Numbered from the stretch's first letter, positions 1-9,495 are shown. The stretch: DNA of 64,000 nucleotides from JAOUEA01 sp038249195 (GCA_038249195.1 JBBRWM010000008.1:1-64000); one strand, 5' to 3'. Numbers and translations: made by a program. Notes: generated from the letters alone by a model not told the origin.

Positions 1-190
1 CGTAGCCGTGCCAGACTCGCTGCGGGAGCCATGGGCGTCGTCTCCTCCCCGTCGAGTTGTCGCTCTACGGGTGGAGCATCGCCCGGGCTCCCGTCCTTTT
101 CGTGGAGGTTGAAGTGTCCGGCTCTATCGTGGGCAGCAAGCTCTAGGCGCCTGTGGTCGTCTCCAGCGCCGTGTGGCGGCCGTTCGTCAT
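1..190. other. Left edge, no supported gene
   Basis: This stretch lies before the stop of the AlkA-like gene. A plus-strand frame ends at a TAG at 144-146 with a protein-like tail (ending VEVSGSIVGSKL), which could be the 3' end of an upstream gene. However, the same frame already has a TAG at 3-5 and no convincing start after it, so I do not call a gene. It may be a short spacer or a frameshifted gene end. Confidence 0.3.
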
Positions 191-1177
191 TCAGATCTTC
201 GCGATCGTGCGGATCTCGGTGCGCGGCCCGAACTTCGGGGCCGTCGTGCCTCCCGCCTCCAGGAGCCGCTGCACGCGCCCGCGCTGACCCCGATACGGCT
301 CGAGCAGCTCCAACATCCGCTCGTCCGTGCCGCGGGGCTCGCCCGCCATCATCCAACTCACAAGGTGGGGCAGGTGGTAGTCACCCACGCTCACGGCGTC
401 GGCGTCGCCCAGGGCCAGCCGGGCGACCTCCGCGGCCGTCCACGGGCCGATGCCGCGGACGGCCTGCATCCGCCCCCGCGCCTCGCCGGGGGACAGGAGC
501 GCGAGCGCCTCGAAGCGCGCGGCGCGCGCGCTCACGGCGCGCACCAGGTCGGCGCGCTTGCGTTCAACCCCGAAGCGATGGAACGCGAAGTAGGGCAGGG
601 CGGCCACCCGCTTCGGGTCGGGTGGCAGCCACAGACCGCCGGGGCCGGGCGCGGGTTCCGACGTTGCCATGACGAGACCACGCCACGCATGGCGGGCCTC
701 GGACCCGGTGACCTTCTGCTCGAAGATGGCGGCTACCAGCGCAGACATGACCATGCCCGTCCGCGTGAGCCGCACCCCTCGATGCCGGCGCCAGAGATCG
801 GCGACGACGTCGTCGCGTGGCGCGAACCTCTCGGCGATGTCGGTGGCCCCCACCAGATCGGGCGCCGCATCGAGCGACCACGCGGCACCGGCCCCCCAAG
901 CCTCCGCCCGCACGGTCTCACCCTCGACCATGACGTGCAGGGTGGACGGTCCCTGCGGGGTCCGCGCGGCGCACAGCGCCTCGGGCCCACGGATACGCCA
1001 AGTGGGGTCGCGATGCCCACGACGCAACGGGAAGAGCGTTCCGGCGAGATCCAGAGGCCCGCACTGCGTGGCGAAGGTTCGGCGCGGCACGCGCCCAGGG
1101 TACGTTGCGAAGGCGACGACCGCGTCACGACGCCCTGAGCGTCGTGGACGGGACGTTAGGCTGGGGTCGGTGTCCAC
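191..1177 (-). CDS. AlkA-like DNA-3-methyladenine glycosylase (HhH-GPD family)
   Basis: Base-excision repair glycosylase that would remove alkylated purines. The 328-residue product has an AlkA-type N-terminal region (DLAGTLFPLRRG near residue 43), then a helix-hairpin-helix at about residues 241-256 (RGIGPWTAAEVARLAL) followed by SVGDYHLP, where Asp266 is at the expected catalytic position of the HhH-GPD superfamily. The first GTG (1177) overlaps the divergent rlmN start at 1170, so the true start is probably the in-frame GTG at 1090, just before the conserved region (RTFATQCG). No FeS cluster cysteines are seen, which argues against an endonuclease III or MutY type. Family assignment is firm; exact substrate is inferred. 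Confidence 0.85.
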   Translation of the reverse strand: MDTDPSLTSRPRRSGRRDAVVAFATYPGRVPRRTFATQCGPLDLAGTLFPLRRGHRDPTWRIRGPEALCAARTPQGPSTLHVMVEGETVRAEAWGAGAAWSLDAAPDLVGATDIAERFAPRDDVVADLWRRHRGVRLTRTGMVMSALVAAIFEQKVTGSEARHAWRGLVMATSEPAPGPGGLWLPPDPKRVAALPYFAFHRFGVERKRADLVRAVSARAARFEALALLSPGEARGRMQAVRGIGPWTAAEVARLALGDADAVSVGDYHLPHLVSWMMAGEPRGTDERMLELLEPYRGQRGRVQRLLEAGGTTAPKFGPRTEIRTIAKI

Positions 1178-2231
1178 CGCCTACGACCTCACGCGCGAGC
1201 AACTCGGTGAGCGGCTCGTGGCGTGGGGCGAGCCGGCCTTCCGCGCGAGGCAGATCCACGCGCAGCTCTGGAAGCGTTCGGCCTCCTACGACGAGATGAC
1301 GGATATCGCGCCTTCGCTGCGCGCGCGCCTGGCGCGCGAGCTGCCGCTGGGGGTGGAGCAGCTCGACGATCGCACCGCGGACGACGGCACCACGCGCAAG
1401 TCGCTGCTGAAGCTCGGCACGAAGGGCCACATCGTCGAGGTCGTGCTGATGGGCTACCCCGAGCGCGTCACGGCCTGCATCTCCTCGCAGGTGGGTTGCG
1501 GCATGGACTGTGGCTTCTGCGCCACCGGACAGATGGGTCTGATGGCGAACCTTACGGCGGGAGAGATCGCCGCCCAGGTCGTGTGGGCCCGGCGGGAGGC
1601 CGCCCTGCTGCCCGCCACGACACCCCGGCGCCTCACGAACGTGGTCTTCATGGGGATGGGGGAGCCTATGGCCAACTACGGCCGGGTTCGCGACGCCATC
1701 GCGAGGCTGATGGACCCCGCGGGCATGCGACTCGGCGCTCGCCATGTGACGGTGTCCACCGTGGGCCTCGCGCCCGGCATCCGTCGCCTCGCGCAGGATT
1801 ACCCGCAAGTGGGCTTAGCGGTCAGCCTGCACGCGGCCTCCGACGGGCTCCGCGACGAGCTCGTGCCGATCAACCGTACCTACCCTCTCGCCGAGGTGGA
1901 GGCCGCGATGGATGCGTGGCGATGGAGGACGCGGCGCCGGCCCTCCATCGAGTGGGCGATGATCGACGCGACGAACGACTCGGACGAGCAGGCACGGCTG
2001 CTCGCGCCCATAGCGGTTCGCCTCGGCGCGCACGTGAACCTGATCCCGTTGAACCCCACGCCGGGTTGGCCGACGAAGCCGAGTCCGCCTGAGCGGATCG
2101 CAGGGTTCGTGCGGGTGTTGCGGGATGCGGACGTGAACGTGACGGTGCGCGACACGCGGGGGAGCGACATCGATGCAGCATGCGGGCAGCTGCGATGGGA
2201 GTACGACCGCAGGGGGGCCTTGCGCGCCTGA
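1170..2231 (+). CDS. rlmN: 23S rRNA (adenine2503-C2)-methyltransferase RlmN
   Basis: Radical SAM methyltransferase that methylates A2503 of 23S rRNA (and, in the characterised family, A37 of some tRNAs). The 353-residue product starts at a GTG (VSTAYDLTREQLGERL, the usual RlmN N-terminus). The radical SAM motif CGMDCGFC lies at about residues 110-117, GMGEPMANY follows near 170, and the C-terminal DIDAACGQL holds the second conserved cysteine that is transiently methylated in the RlmN mechanism. Length is typical. The open frame continues far upstream of 1170 but that part is the antisense of the AlkA-like gene. The two genes are divergent with overlapping 5' ends. Confidence 0.97.
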   Translation: MSTAYDLTREQLGERLVAWGEPAFRARQIHAQLWKRSASYDEMTDIAPSLRARLARELPLGVEQLDDRTADDGTTRKSLLKLGTKGHIVEVVLMGYPERVTACISSQVGCGMDCGFCATGQMGLMANLTAGEIAAQVVWARREAALLPATTPRRLTNVVFMGMGEPMANYGRVRDAIARLMDPAGMRLGARHVTVSTVGLAPGIRRLAQDYPQVGLAVSLHAASDGLRDELVPINRTYPLAEVEAAMDAWRWRTRRRPSIEWAMIDATNDSDEQARLLAPIAVRLGAHVNLIPLNPTPGWPTKPSPPERIAGFVRVLRDADVNVTVRDTRGSDIDAACGQLRWEYDRRGALRA

Positions 2232-2238
2232 GGTGGGA

Positions 2239-2553
2239 TCAGCGCCGGTCGCGGCGTTTGGGGTTCATGGAGCGTCCGACGAGACCCACCGCCACGGCGA
2301 TCAACACCACCAGCAGCGTCACGAGCAGCACCACGCCCGTCACGATCACGACGGGGTTCGGCCGCTCCGGCGCCGAGCCCACCCATTTCACGATGGCGTA
2401 GACGGACACCAGGCCCCACACGGCTACGGCGAGCAGCGCGGGCAGGAGCGCGTACAGGAGCGCGTTCGCGGCGCCGATGCCGAGCCCGAGCCCGCCGCTC
2501 TGCAGGCTCGTGTCGGTTGTGCCTAGGGGTTCGATCCGGTCGTCCTGGCTCAT
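2239..2553 (-). CDS. Small two-helix membrane protein, unknown function
   Basis: A 104-residue protein with a short polar N-terminus, two long hydrophobic segments (about residues 27-55 and 67-92) and a basic C-terminus (MNPKRRDRR), suggesting both ends in the cytoplasm. I do not recognise the family. It is convergent with rlmN, with 7 bp between the stops, and divergent from the GT-C-like gene at 2674. Codon use matches its neighbours and the hydrophobic pattern is too regular to be an antisense artefact, so I consider it real. Confidence 0.65.
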   Translation of the reverse strand: MSQDDRIEPLGTTDTSLQSGGLGLGIGAANALLYALLPALLAVAVWGLVSVYAIVKWVGSAPERPNPVVIVTGVVLLVTLLVVLIAVAVGLVGRSMNPKRRDRR

Positions 2554-2673
2554 GGTCGACAGTATCCATGAACGCTCGCGCGGTGCGCTCGCCGGATCTC
2601 GCCGGAGACCGAGCCCGTGACCAGGGCGGACGGCTCACCGGTGCCCGGTTCGCAGTGATACGGTCGGCGCTCC

Positions 2674-4191
2674 GTGCAGCTCCCGAATCCTCCTCGGCCG
2701 GCCACTCGTGCCGTGGTCGTGTCCGCGTTCGCCGTGATGCTGTTCGCCGCGTTCGCCGCAACGCCGGGCTCGACCTTCCAGCCGGTGCTGCCCGAGGGGG
2801 CGCGATCGGGCGGTCCGTTCCGCTGGCTCGGATCGCTGTTGCGGTTCGATCGCCTCTCCGGGAGCTGGCTCGTGACCATGGGGGTGCTGCTCACGGTGTT
2901 CTGCGTGGGCACGTTCCTCCTCGTCCTTCGCGAATGTTGGCGCGGGAACGTCACTCCGCGGACGGTGGTGATCCTCGGTGTCGCGTATCAGGCCGTGGTG
3001 CTCCTGCTTCCACTGCTGTTCTCCCGCGACGTCTACAGCTATGCGTTCTACGGTCGGATCGCGGGCGTCTACCACGCGAACCCCTACATGCACACCCCCG
3101 TGGAGTTCGCGAGCGACCCGCTCTGGTCATTCGTGGGACCGCGCTGGGTGAACACGCCCGCCGTCTACGGGCCGCTGTGGACGGGCCTCTCATCGCTGTT
3201 GGCCCGGGTGGTCCGCACCCCTGCCGGGTTGGTGAACGCCTTCCGGCTGATCGCGGTGGCTGCCGCGCTCGCCACGATGTGGGTGATCCGCGACACCACC
3301 CGGCGGATCTGGCCCGAGCGCGCCGCGTTCGGCCTGGCGGCGTTCGCGCTGAATCCGGTGGTCGTGTTCCACTCGGTCGCGAGCGGGCACAACGACGTGC
3401 TCGTCGGCCTTGCGGTGGCGGGAGCGTTCGCGTTCCTGCTGCGCTCTCGCGAGCTGCCGGCCATCGCGTTGCTCGCGGTGGGCACGCTCGTGAAGGCCAC
3501 CGGCGCGATCCCGCTCGCGCTCGTCTTGGTGTGGTGCGTCGCGCGGACCCCCCGTGGCCGGCGGCTCCACGCCGCCCTCACGCACGTGGGTCTGGCCGCC
3601 GGCATCGGCCTCGTGTTCGCGCTGCCGTTCATGACCTCGCACGACCCCACGCTCGGGATGCTCGAGCTGGCGGGGCACGAGGGGTGGCTCGCCGCGTCCC
3701 CATCGGCGCGCAGGCTCGTGGAGACGATCAGCTTCGGCACGCTCGGCTGGGTCGCGCGCGTCGCGTTCGCGCTGGTCCTCGTGCTGGCGGTCCTCGGCCT
3801 CGCGCGAGACGTGGCGCGCCGGGCCACGGAGCGAACCCCACGCGACCTGGGTGCGGCCATGGGGTGGGGGCTGATCTTGATCATGCTCCTTGGCCCGGTC
3901 CTGCTGCCCTGGTACGTGATGTGGGCGCTGCCGCTCGCCTGGCTGCTCCCGCGCGCGCCGCGTACGGCGCTCATCGCGACGGGCGTGGGCCTCGCGCTCG
4001 CACAGTGGTCCACCGAACCCCTGCGGTTCCCCGGGACGTTCGGCGCGAACCTACGCTTCGGACACTGGGTGGTGGTGCCGACCGTGTTCGTCCTGCTGGT
4101 CTGGACCCTCGTCGATCTCCGACGGCGGCTCCGCCTGGGGCTGCCCCTGGAGGACCAGGAGGAGATAGCCGAGCCCGCCGCCGAGCGCTGA
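2674..4191 (+). CDS. Polyprenol-phosphate-mannose-dependent mannosyltransferase-like membrane protein (MptA/B, GT-C type)
   Basis: A 505-residue protein with about a dozen membrane segments. After the first helices it carries RDVYSYAFYGR (near 113) and NPYMHTPVEF... TPAVYGPLWT (near 135-170), the loop pattern of actinobacterial alpha-1,6-mannosyltransferases MptA/MptB and related DUF2029/GT87 enzymes, where the acidic residue after the first helix of GT-C enzymes is catalytic. Such enzymes extend lipid-linked mannan outside the membrane using polyprenyl-phosphate mannose. The start is a GTG. Its last 140 bp overlap the 3' end of the convergent membrane gene at 4051-5955. Family likely; sugar and acceptor unknown. 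Confidence 0.75.
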   Translation: MQLPNPPRPATRAVVVSAFAVMLFAAFAATPGSTFQPVLPEGARSGGPFRWLGSLLRFDRLSGSWLVTMGVLLTVFCVGTFLLVLRECWRGNVTPRTVVILGVAYQAVVLLLPLLFSRDVYSYAFYGRIAGVYHANPYMHTPVEFASDPLWSFVGPRWVNTPAVYGPLWTGLSSLLARVVRTPAGLVNAFRLIAVAAALATMWVIRDTTRRIWPERAAFGLAAFALNPVVVFHSVASGHNDVLVGLAVAGAFAFLLRSRELPAIALLAVGTLVKATGAIPLALVLVWCVARTPRGRRLHAALTHVGLAAGIGLVFALPFMTSHDPTLGMLELAGHEGWLAASPSARRLVETISFGTLGWVARVAFALVLVLAVLGLARDVARRATERTPRDLGAAMGWGLILIMLLGPVLLPWYVMWALPLAWLLPRAPRTALIATGVGLALAQWSTEPLRFPGTFGANLRFGHWVVVPTVFVLLVWTLVDLRRRLRLGLPLEDQEEIAEPAAER

Positions 4192-5955
4192 GATGAGGGT
4201 CGGCCCCCAGGCGCCCGCGAGCGACAGGCCGGCTCGCTCGAGCGTGAGCCCGACGATCCCGAGCACCGCCACGCCGAATCCCGGAGCGGTCGCCGCTGCG
4301 GCGACCCGGTCCCCGAGCGCCCATCGCGCCCATCCGAACCCCACTGCCCACAACAAGAGCGCGACGAGGATGGCGGCCGCGGCGATGCCACGCGGGCTCG
4401 ATGCCCTCAGTTCGCCGGGGGCCTCGGCGAGCGGACGCGGGTCGGCGACGTTGCTGGCCACGGCGTCGGACCACACCACGAGTTCGGGGTCGGCTCGGTC
4501 AGCGGCCCGGTCGAATCCTCGCAGAACGAAGACCGCGCGCGGGCCCTCGGGCAGCGCCTCGAGCGAACGGCGTGAGAGCGTGTCGAACCCCTCGCTCGTC
4601 CCGGTGGTCGGCTCGCCCGCGAAGTAATGCCCGGCATCGCCCACGTAGACGTAGACGTCGTCCGCCCGTTCGGGGGGAAGCGCGGCGCGGACGAGGTTCG
4701 CGGCGAGGGTGGCCACGAAGGCCGATTCGGATCCTGCCTCGCTCACGATGAACACGAGCGGTGTCCCATCCGGGACCGTTGCGGCGATCCGCCCCGCGGC
4801 GGTCGCATCGCCGATATTGTCGGGCGACAGGAAGGTCTGCTGCGCGTCCCATGCGTTGAGGGCCGCGCCTGCCATGAGGGCGACGAGGACGAGCGAGACC
4901 GGCCACGCGAGCCACGGGGACGTTCGGCGCGCGATCGCGTCCCATGCCCAGGTGACCCCGAGCGCGGCGAGCATCGGCAGGGCGAATGCGAACGTCACGA
5001 TCCGATCGGGCGGGAACGCACGGGTGAGGATCCCCAGCGGCACGCCTACCACCGTGATGACCCCCCACGCCGCGAGGAACCGCCGGGTGAACCCGCCGTG
5101 TACGCGCCCGACGCCGATCGCGGCGAGGGGCAGGATGAGCCAGGGCACGTAACGGCCCACGTTGCCCCGGAACCGCGCCAGGTAGTCGGCGCGGAGCTGG
5201 CCCGTGAGCCCGGTCCGCCGGAGCAGGGCGTCCTTCGAGGTGTCGACGGTGAGTTTGGCGGGCCCCATCTGGGTGGCGAGGAGCCCCACCCCCCCGAGGG
5301 CTGCGGCGCCCCCGACGGCCCCGATCACCCGTCCCCCAACGGAGTCCCATCCCCGCTCGGCGTCGCGCCACCACGACCACGCCGCGACGACCGCCAAGAT
5401 CGCGGCCCCCACCAGGAAGAACTGGGGGTGCATGAGCCCGCCGCCGCCCAGGAGGAGGGCCGCGGCCAGGGCGCCGCGGCGCGTGCGCGTCGCGAGCGCG
5501 GCCGCGGCCGTCAGGAAGGTCAGCGCGAAGGCGAGGTTCGCGACGTACCCGCCCCCCAGGTGCACCGCGAACAGTCCGCTCAGCAATCCCGCCAATGCCC
5601 AGCCCCAGCGTCCCCCGCGCGCGTGACCGCGGAGCACGGCCGTGGCGCTCACGCCAACGAGCGTCGCCGTCGCGTACTGGAGCCCGGCCTCGGCGGCGAC
5701 CAGGGGCAGGTGTAGCGTCCCCGCGACCGTCGCGAGCGATGCCGCGATCCCGGGCCGATCCCCAACCAGGGAGATGCCGCCGGCGGCGCCCACGCGAGCC
5801 CACCAGAGGTAGACGGCGACATCCGGCCCTACCCCGATCTGCCAGTCGTGCCGGAAGGTGGGGCGGAGGAAGACGACCAACAGGACGAGTCCGAGCCCGG
5901 CGAGGATGGCGAGATCCAGGCGGACGCGAGTCCCAACCCTCGTGTCCGCCCTCAC
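4051..5955 (-). CDS. Large multi-pass membrane protein, possible GT-C-type glycosyltransferase
   Basis: A 634-residue protein with about 12-14 hydrophobic segments: a first helix near residues 8-24, a large extracytoplasmic loop near 390-500, two C-terminal helices and a polar tail rich in Asp, Gln and His. The overall plan (many helices, then a soluble loop, then terminal helices) resembles GT-C-like or DUF6541-type surface polymer proteins but I see no diagnostic motif. The start chosen is the GTG at 5955, which overlaps the TGA of the lipoprotein gene (GTGA), implying translational coupling. The frame stays open further upstream, but that part is antisense-like. The 3' end overlaps the convergent gene by 140 bp. 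Confidence 0.7.
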   Translation of the reverse strand: MRADTRVGTRVRLDLAILAGLGLVLLVVFLRPTFRHDWQIGVGPDVAVYLWWARVGAAGGISLVGDRPGIAASLATVAGTLHLPLVAAEAGLQYATATLVGVSATAVLRGHARGGRWGWALAGLLSGLFAVHLGGGYVANLAFALTFLTAAAALATRTRRGALAAALLLGGGGLMHPQFFLVGAAILAVVAAWSWWRDAERGWDSVGGRVIGAVGGAAALGGVGLLATQMGPAKLTVDTSKDALLRRTGLTGQLRADYLARFRGNVGRYVPWLILPLAAIGVGRVHGGFTRRFLAAWGVITVVGVPLGILTRAFPPDRIVTFAFALPMLAALGVTWAWDAIARRTSPWLAWPVSLVLVALMAGAALNAWDAQQTFLSPDNIGDATAAGRIAATVPDGTPLVFIVSEAGSESAFVATLAANLVRAALPPERADDVYVYVGDAGHYFAGEPTTGTSEGFDTLSRRSLEALPEGPRAVFVLRGFDRAADRADPELVVWSDAVASNVADPRPLAEAPGELRASSPRGIAAAAILVALLLWAVGFGWARWALGDRVAAAATAPGFGVAVLGIVGLTLERAGLSLAGAWGPTLISALGGGLGYLLLVLQGQPQAEPPSEIDEGPDQQDEHGRHHHPVSEA

Positions 5956-6536
5956 CCCGACGCGCTGAAGCTGCCCTGTGCGTTCACGACGATCGTTCCC
6001 TCGCCGTTCTTCACGCCGGTGCATTGGAACTGACCGGCCAGGCTCGAGACGTCGGCGAGCGTGATCGTGATCAGACATTCGCCGGCGGTCGACCGGAACT
6101 CGACCTTCGAGTTGTCGATCCGTATCACGAAGGAGAGGGAGAGGGCCGAGGACGTTGGCTGCTGGCCCGCGAACGACGATCCACCCATGCCGAACGACTG
6201 TCCGTTGGGGCCACCCCACCGCAACGCCATGGATCCCGGGGGCGGTGACCACAGCGCCGGCGTGACCAGGGTCGCGAACGAAACCGACGCAGTCGTCGAT
6301 CCCGTGACGCTCATGGTGGCCGTGCCGTCGGTGACGGCTCCCGTGATGCCCGGAGAGGAGCTCGGCGGGAGGCTTCCGCTCGGGTTGATGGTGGTGCCCG
6401 TGCTGCCGGTGACGCCGCTCGAACTGCTGCTGGGCGGCAGCGGGGAGAAGGAGAAGGTCGGACCCGAGTCTCCCGAGCACGCCGCGCCCAGGAGCGTGGC
6501 GACCGCCACCGCGGCGAAGGTGAGGCTCCTGCGCAT
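5952..6536 (-). CDS. Secreted lipoprotein with Ser/Thr-rich linker
   Basis: A 194-residue protein with a type II signal peptide and lipobox LGAAC (Cys20), a Ser/Pro-rich linker (FSPLPPSSSSS), and a beta-rich C-terminal part with two cysteines (GECLITI, QFQCTG) that could form a disulfide. A strong ribosome binding site AGGAGGG lies upstream of the ATG. It overlaps the following membrane gene by 4 bp, so the two are probably co-expressed and may act together at the cell envelope. Function not recognised. Confidence 0.8.
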   Translation of the reverse strand: MRRSLTFAAVAVATLLGAACSGDSGPTFSFSPLPPSSSSSGVTGSTGTTINPSGSLPPSSSPGITGAVTDGTATMSVTGSTTASVSFATLVTPALWSPPPGSMALRWGGPNGQSFGMGGSSFAGQQPTSSALSLSFVIRIDNSKVEFRSTAGECLITITLADVSSLAGQFQCTGVKNGEGTIVVNAQGSFSASG

Positions 6537-6676
6537 CGATCAACCCTCCTGAGGCCGTCGGGCGAGACGTCGGGCCCATGGTCGAGCGGCCGTCCGAGCG
6601 GCCATCCGGTCGCGCGTGACTGTACCCCAACGCCTTCGCATGGCGTGGACGGGTGCCCTGCTAGCATCTCCCCGCC

Positions 6677-8062
6677 ATGCTGGAGCGGGAGCTTGCCGAC
6701 GAGGTGCTTCGGGCGGCCCGCCGGCACGGAGGGTCGTTCGCCGAGCTGTTCGTGGAAGAGCGCTCGTCGACCTCGGTTCGACTCGACGACGGGAAGGTGG
6801 AGGAGCTCACCACCGGCCTCGATCGCGGCGCCGGCGTGCGGGTCGCGGCGGGCGCATCCTACGGGTACGCCTACTCGAACCGTCTGGACCGCGAGGCCCT
6901 CTTGGAGGCGTCGGCGGCCGCCTCGGCGGCGCTTCGTTCCGGCGAGCCCGGCGCCACCGTCGATCTGCGCACGCTGGAGGGGCCGGGCACCAACCGCGTG
7001 GAGCGACCGGCCGCGGAGGTGGCCGCCGCGGCGAAGGTCGGGTGGCTCCAGGAGCTGAACGAGGCCGCCCGAACCTTCAGCCCCGAGGTGGTGCAAGTGG
7101 TCGGCGTCTACGGCGATTCCGTGCAGCGGCGCCTGATCGCAACGTCGGACGGGCGATGGGTGCAGGAGGACCGGCCCCGGATCCGCCTGGTCGCACAAGT
7201 CGTGGCCAAGCGCGGCGACAACATCCAGACCGGGTTCCACGGCCCGGCGGCGTGCTCGGGCGTGGAGTTCCTGGACAGCCATACCCCCCAGGCCACCGCT
7301 GAGGTGGCGGCGCGCAGGGCGGTGAGGATGCTCGACTCGATCCCGGCGCCGGCGGGAGAGATGACGGTGGTGCTCGCCCCGGGCATGGGCGGGGTCCTGT
7401 TCCACGAGGCGGTGGGCCACCCGCTCGAATCCGACGCCGTGGACAAGGAGGCCAGCGTGTACCGCGGCCTGGTCGGCACCAAGTGCGCGAGCGAGCTGAT
7501 CAACGGCGTGGACGATGCCACGGTCGCCAACGGCTGGGGCTCCTACGACTTCGACGACGAGGGGGCGCCCGGTGAACGCACCGTGCTCTTCACCGACGGC
7601 GTCCTGCAGGGGTTCCTGTTCGACCGGCTGCGCGCGGACAAGGCGTCGACGACCTCCACCGGCAACGGGCGACGCGAGTCCTACGCGCACCCTCCGGTGC
7701 CCCGCATGACCAATACCTACATCCTCAGCGGGTCTTCGGACGCTGCCGAGATCCTCGCCTCCACGCACAGCGGCGTGTACGTGACCTCGCTGGGCGGCGG
7801 TCAGGTGAACCCCGCCTCCGGCGACTTCGTCTTCGGCGTCAGCGAGGGATCACTGATCGAGGGGGGCGCGGTCACCACCCCGGTGCGGGGCGCCAACCTG
7901 ATCGGTCGGGCCATCGACGTGATGAGCGCCGTGGACGCCGTGGCCGACGACTTCGATACCTGGGAGGGCGTCTGCGGCAAGGACGGCCAATCCGCCCCCG
8001 TGGGCAGCGGCTCGCCCACGCTCCGGATCTCGCGCATCACGGTCGGGGGCACCGGTGCCTGA
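6677..8062 (+). CDS. tldD: Metalloprotease TldD (large subunit homologue)
   Basis: TldD/TldE form a heterodimeric zinc protease that in Escherichia coli processes microcin B17 precursor and degrades the antitoxin CcdA, acting on unfolded peptides. This 461-residue protein has the TldD zinc motif HEAVGH (about residues 242-247) followed by the C-terminal barrel regions (NTYILSGSSDAAEIL, HSGVYVTSLGGGQVNPASGDF). The gene overlaps the tldE start by 8 bp. No modified-peptide precursor gene is visible next to it, so a general peptide turnover role is as likely as maturation of a dedicated peptide. Confidence 0.95.
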   Translation: MLERELADEVLRAARRHGGSFAELFVEERSSTSVRLDDGKVEELTTGLDRGAGVRVAAGASYGYAYSNRLDREALLEASAAASAALRSGEPGATVDLRTLEGPGTNRVERPAAEVAAAAKVGWLQELNEAARTFSPEVVQVVGVYGDSVQRRLIATSDGRWVQEDRPRIRLVAQVVAKRGDNIQTGFHGPAACSGVEFLDSHTPQATAEVAARRAVRMLDSIPAPAGEMTVVLAPGMGGVLFHEAVGHPLESDAVDKEASVYRGLVGTKCASELINGVDDATVANGWGSYDFDDEGAPGERTVLFTDGVLQGFLFDRLRADKASTTSTGNGRRESYAHPPVPRMTNTYILSGSSDAAEILASTHSGVYVTSLGGGQVNPASGDFVFGVSEGSLIEGGAVTTPVRGANLIGRAIDVMSAVDAVADDFDTWEGVCGKDGQSAPVGSGSPTLRISRITVGGTGA

Positions 8063-9395
8063 CCTGAACGACCTCGTGCGGCTCGCGGTGGATGCAGCCG
8101 TCGGCGACGAGGCCGTGGAGGCCTACGCGGAGGAGTCGCGCCAGACCGAGGCGAGTGCGCTGCGTGGTGAGGTGGAGGGGCTGACCTTCGCCGAGTCGCG
8201 GGGCGTGGGCGTGCGCGTGGTCCGCGATCAGCGCCAGGGCTACGCGTGGGCGTCGGACCCCAGCGAGGATGAGGTCCGTGAGACGGTCCGGCGAGCGCGC
8301 GAGAACGCGGCGCTCGGCGAACCGGACGAGTTCAACGGGATCCCGGGGTTCGAGCCCGCCGATCCCATGCCCGAGCTGTTCCGTTCCGACACCGCCGACG
8401 TGACGGCCGACGCCAAGGTCCAGATGGCGCTCGACCTGGAGCAGCGCGCGATCTCGTTGGATCCCCGCGTCACCAAGATCGACGCCGCCCAGGTGGGCGA
8501 CGCCGTCGGTCGGGTGGCGATCGCCTCCACCGCGGGGGTGGCTGCAGAGTATCGACGCACCGACGCGTGGTGTGTGGTGGTGACGCTCGCCGTGGAGGGC
8601 GACGAGACCCAGACCGGCTACTCCTACAAGATCGCGCGCGGCCTCGACGAGCTCAACCGCCAGGCGATCGCCGACGAGGCGGTCGAGCGCGCCGTGCGGA
8701 TGCTCGGCGCGGTGAAACCGCCGTCGTCGAAGGTCCCCGTGGTCCTGGACCAGTTCGCGGCCACGTCGTTCCTGGGCGTGCTCGCGGGGGCGCTCAACGC
8801 GGAAGCGGTCTTGAAGGGTCGCTCCCTCTTCGCCGACATGGTCGGCCAGCAGGTGGGATCCGAGCTGTTCACCCTGGTGGACGACGGGCGTGTGACCGAC
8901 GGCCCGGGGGCCTGCCCGTTCGACGACGAGGGCGTGCCCAGCGGCCGATCCGAGCTGTTCACCGGCGGCACGCTCAACGGGTTCTTGCACGACTCGTACA
9001 CGGCTCGTCGGGCGGGCGGCGGACAGCGCTCCACCGGCAACGCCAAGCGCGGCTACAAGAGCGCGCCGGGGGTGGGGACGTCGAACTTCTATCTGGATGC
9101 CGGCACGTCGTCGTTCGAGGACCTGCTGCTCGCCGCCGACGGCGGGGTGTTGGTCATGGACGTCTCCGGCGTGCACAGCGGCGCGAATCCCATCAGCGGC
9201 GAGTTCAGCGTCGGCGCCACGGGCCTCCGCGTCGCCGATGGCGCGCTCGGCGAGCCGCTGCGCGAGATGACGATCGCCTCCACGCTCCCCGAGATGCTGG
9301 CGGGTGTTTCCGGCGTCGGCAGCGATCTCCGGTTCTTCTCGAGCGTGGGGACGCCTTCGATCCTCATCGGCGAGATGACCCTCGCGGGCGTCTAG
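8055..9395 (+). CDS. tldE: TldE/PmbA-type subunit of the TldD-TldE protease
   Basis: A 446-residue partner of TldD. It shares the fold but lacks the HExxxH zinc motif, as expected of the TldE/PmbA subunit, which forms part of the substrate groove. Recognisable regions include GTSNFYLDAG and HSGANPISGEFSVGATG, typical of the PmbA C-terminal domain. The start lies inside the end of tldD (8 bp overlap), so the two subunits would be made in a coupled, near 1:1 ratio. Confidence 0.93.
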   Translation: MPDLNDLVRLAVDAAVGDEAVEAYAEESRQTEASALRGEVEGLTFAESRGVGVRVVRDQRQGYAWASDPSEDEVRETVRRARENAALGEPDEFNGIPGFEPADPMPELFRSDTADVTADAKVQMALDLEQRAISLDPRVTKIDAAQVGDAVGRVAIASTAGVAAEYRRTDAWCVVVTLAVEGDETQTGYSYKIARGLDELNRQAIADEAVERAVRMLGAVKPPSSKVPVVLDQFAATSFLGVLAGALNAEAVLKGRSLFADMVGQQVGSELFTLVDDGRVTDGPGACPFDDEGVPSGRSELFTGGTLNGFLHDSYTARRAGGGQRSTGNAKRGYKSAPGVGTSNFYLDAGTSSFEDLLLAADGGVLVMDVSGVHSGANPISGEFSVGATGLRVADGALGEPLREMTIASTLPEMLAGVSGVGSDLRFFSSVGTPSILIGEMTLAGV

Positions 9396-9399
9396 GGGA

Positions 9400-9427
9400 C
9401 GCACGGGGCCGTTCCTCGTCCCGTGCG
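9400..9427 (+). terminator. Stem-loop after tldE
   Basis: A perfect 8-bp stem CGCACGGG (9400-9407) and CCCGTGCG (9420-9427) with a 12-nt loop begins 5 bases after the tldE stop and is followed by a pyrimidine-rich stretch with a short T run. It probably ends the tldDE transcript before the acyl-CoA dehydrogenase gene. The weak T tract makes factor-independent termination uncertain. Confidence 0.45.
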
Positions 9428-9495
9428 GCACCGTTTCTCGTCCTGTAAGGAGGTTCTGCAAGGATGGTGGGTCCGCACCCCTCGAGGAGGAACGC

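Noticed and set aside
6..146. Tail of an upstream gene ending at 146
   Set aside because: The C-terminal residues look natural, but an in-frame stop at 3-5 leaves no start; kept only as a note.
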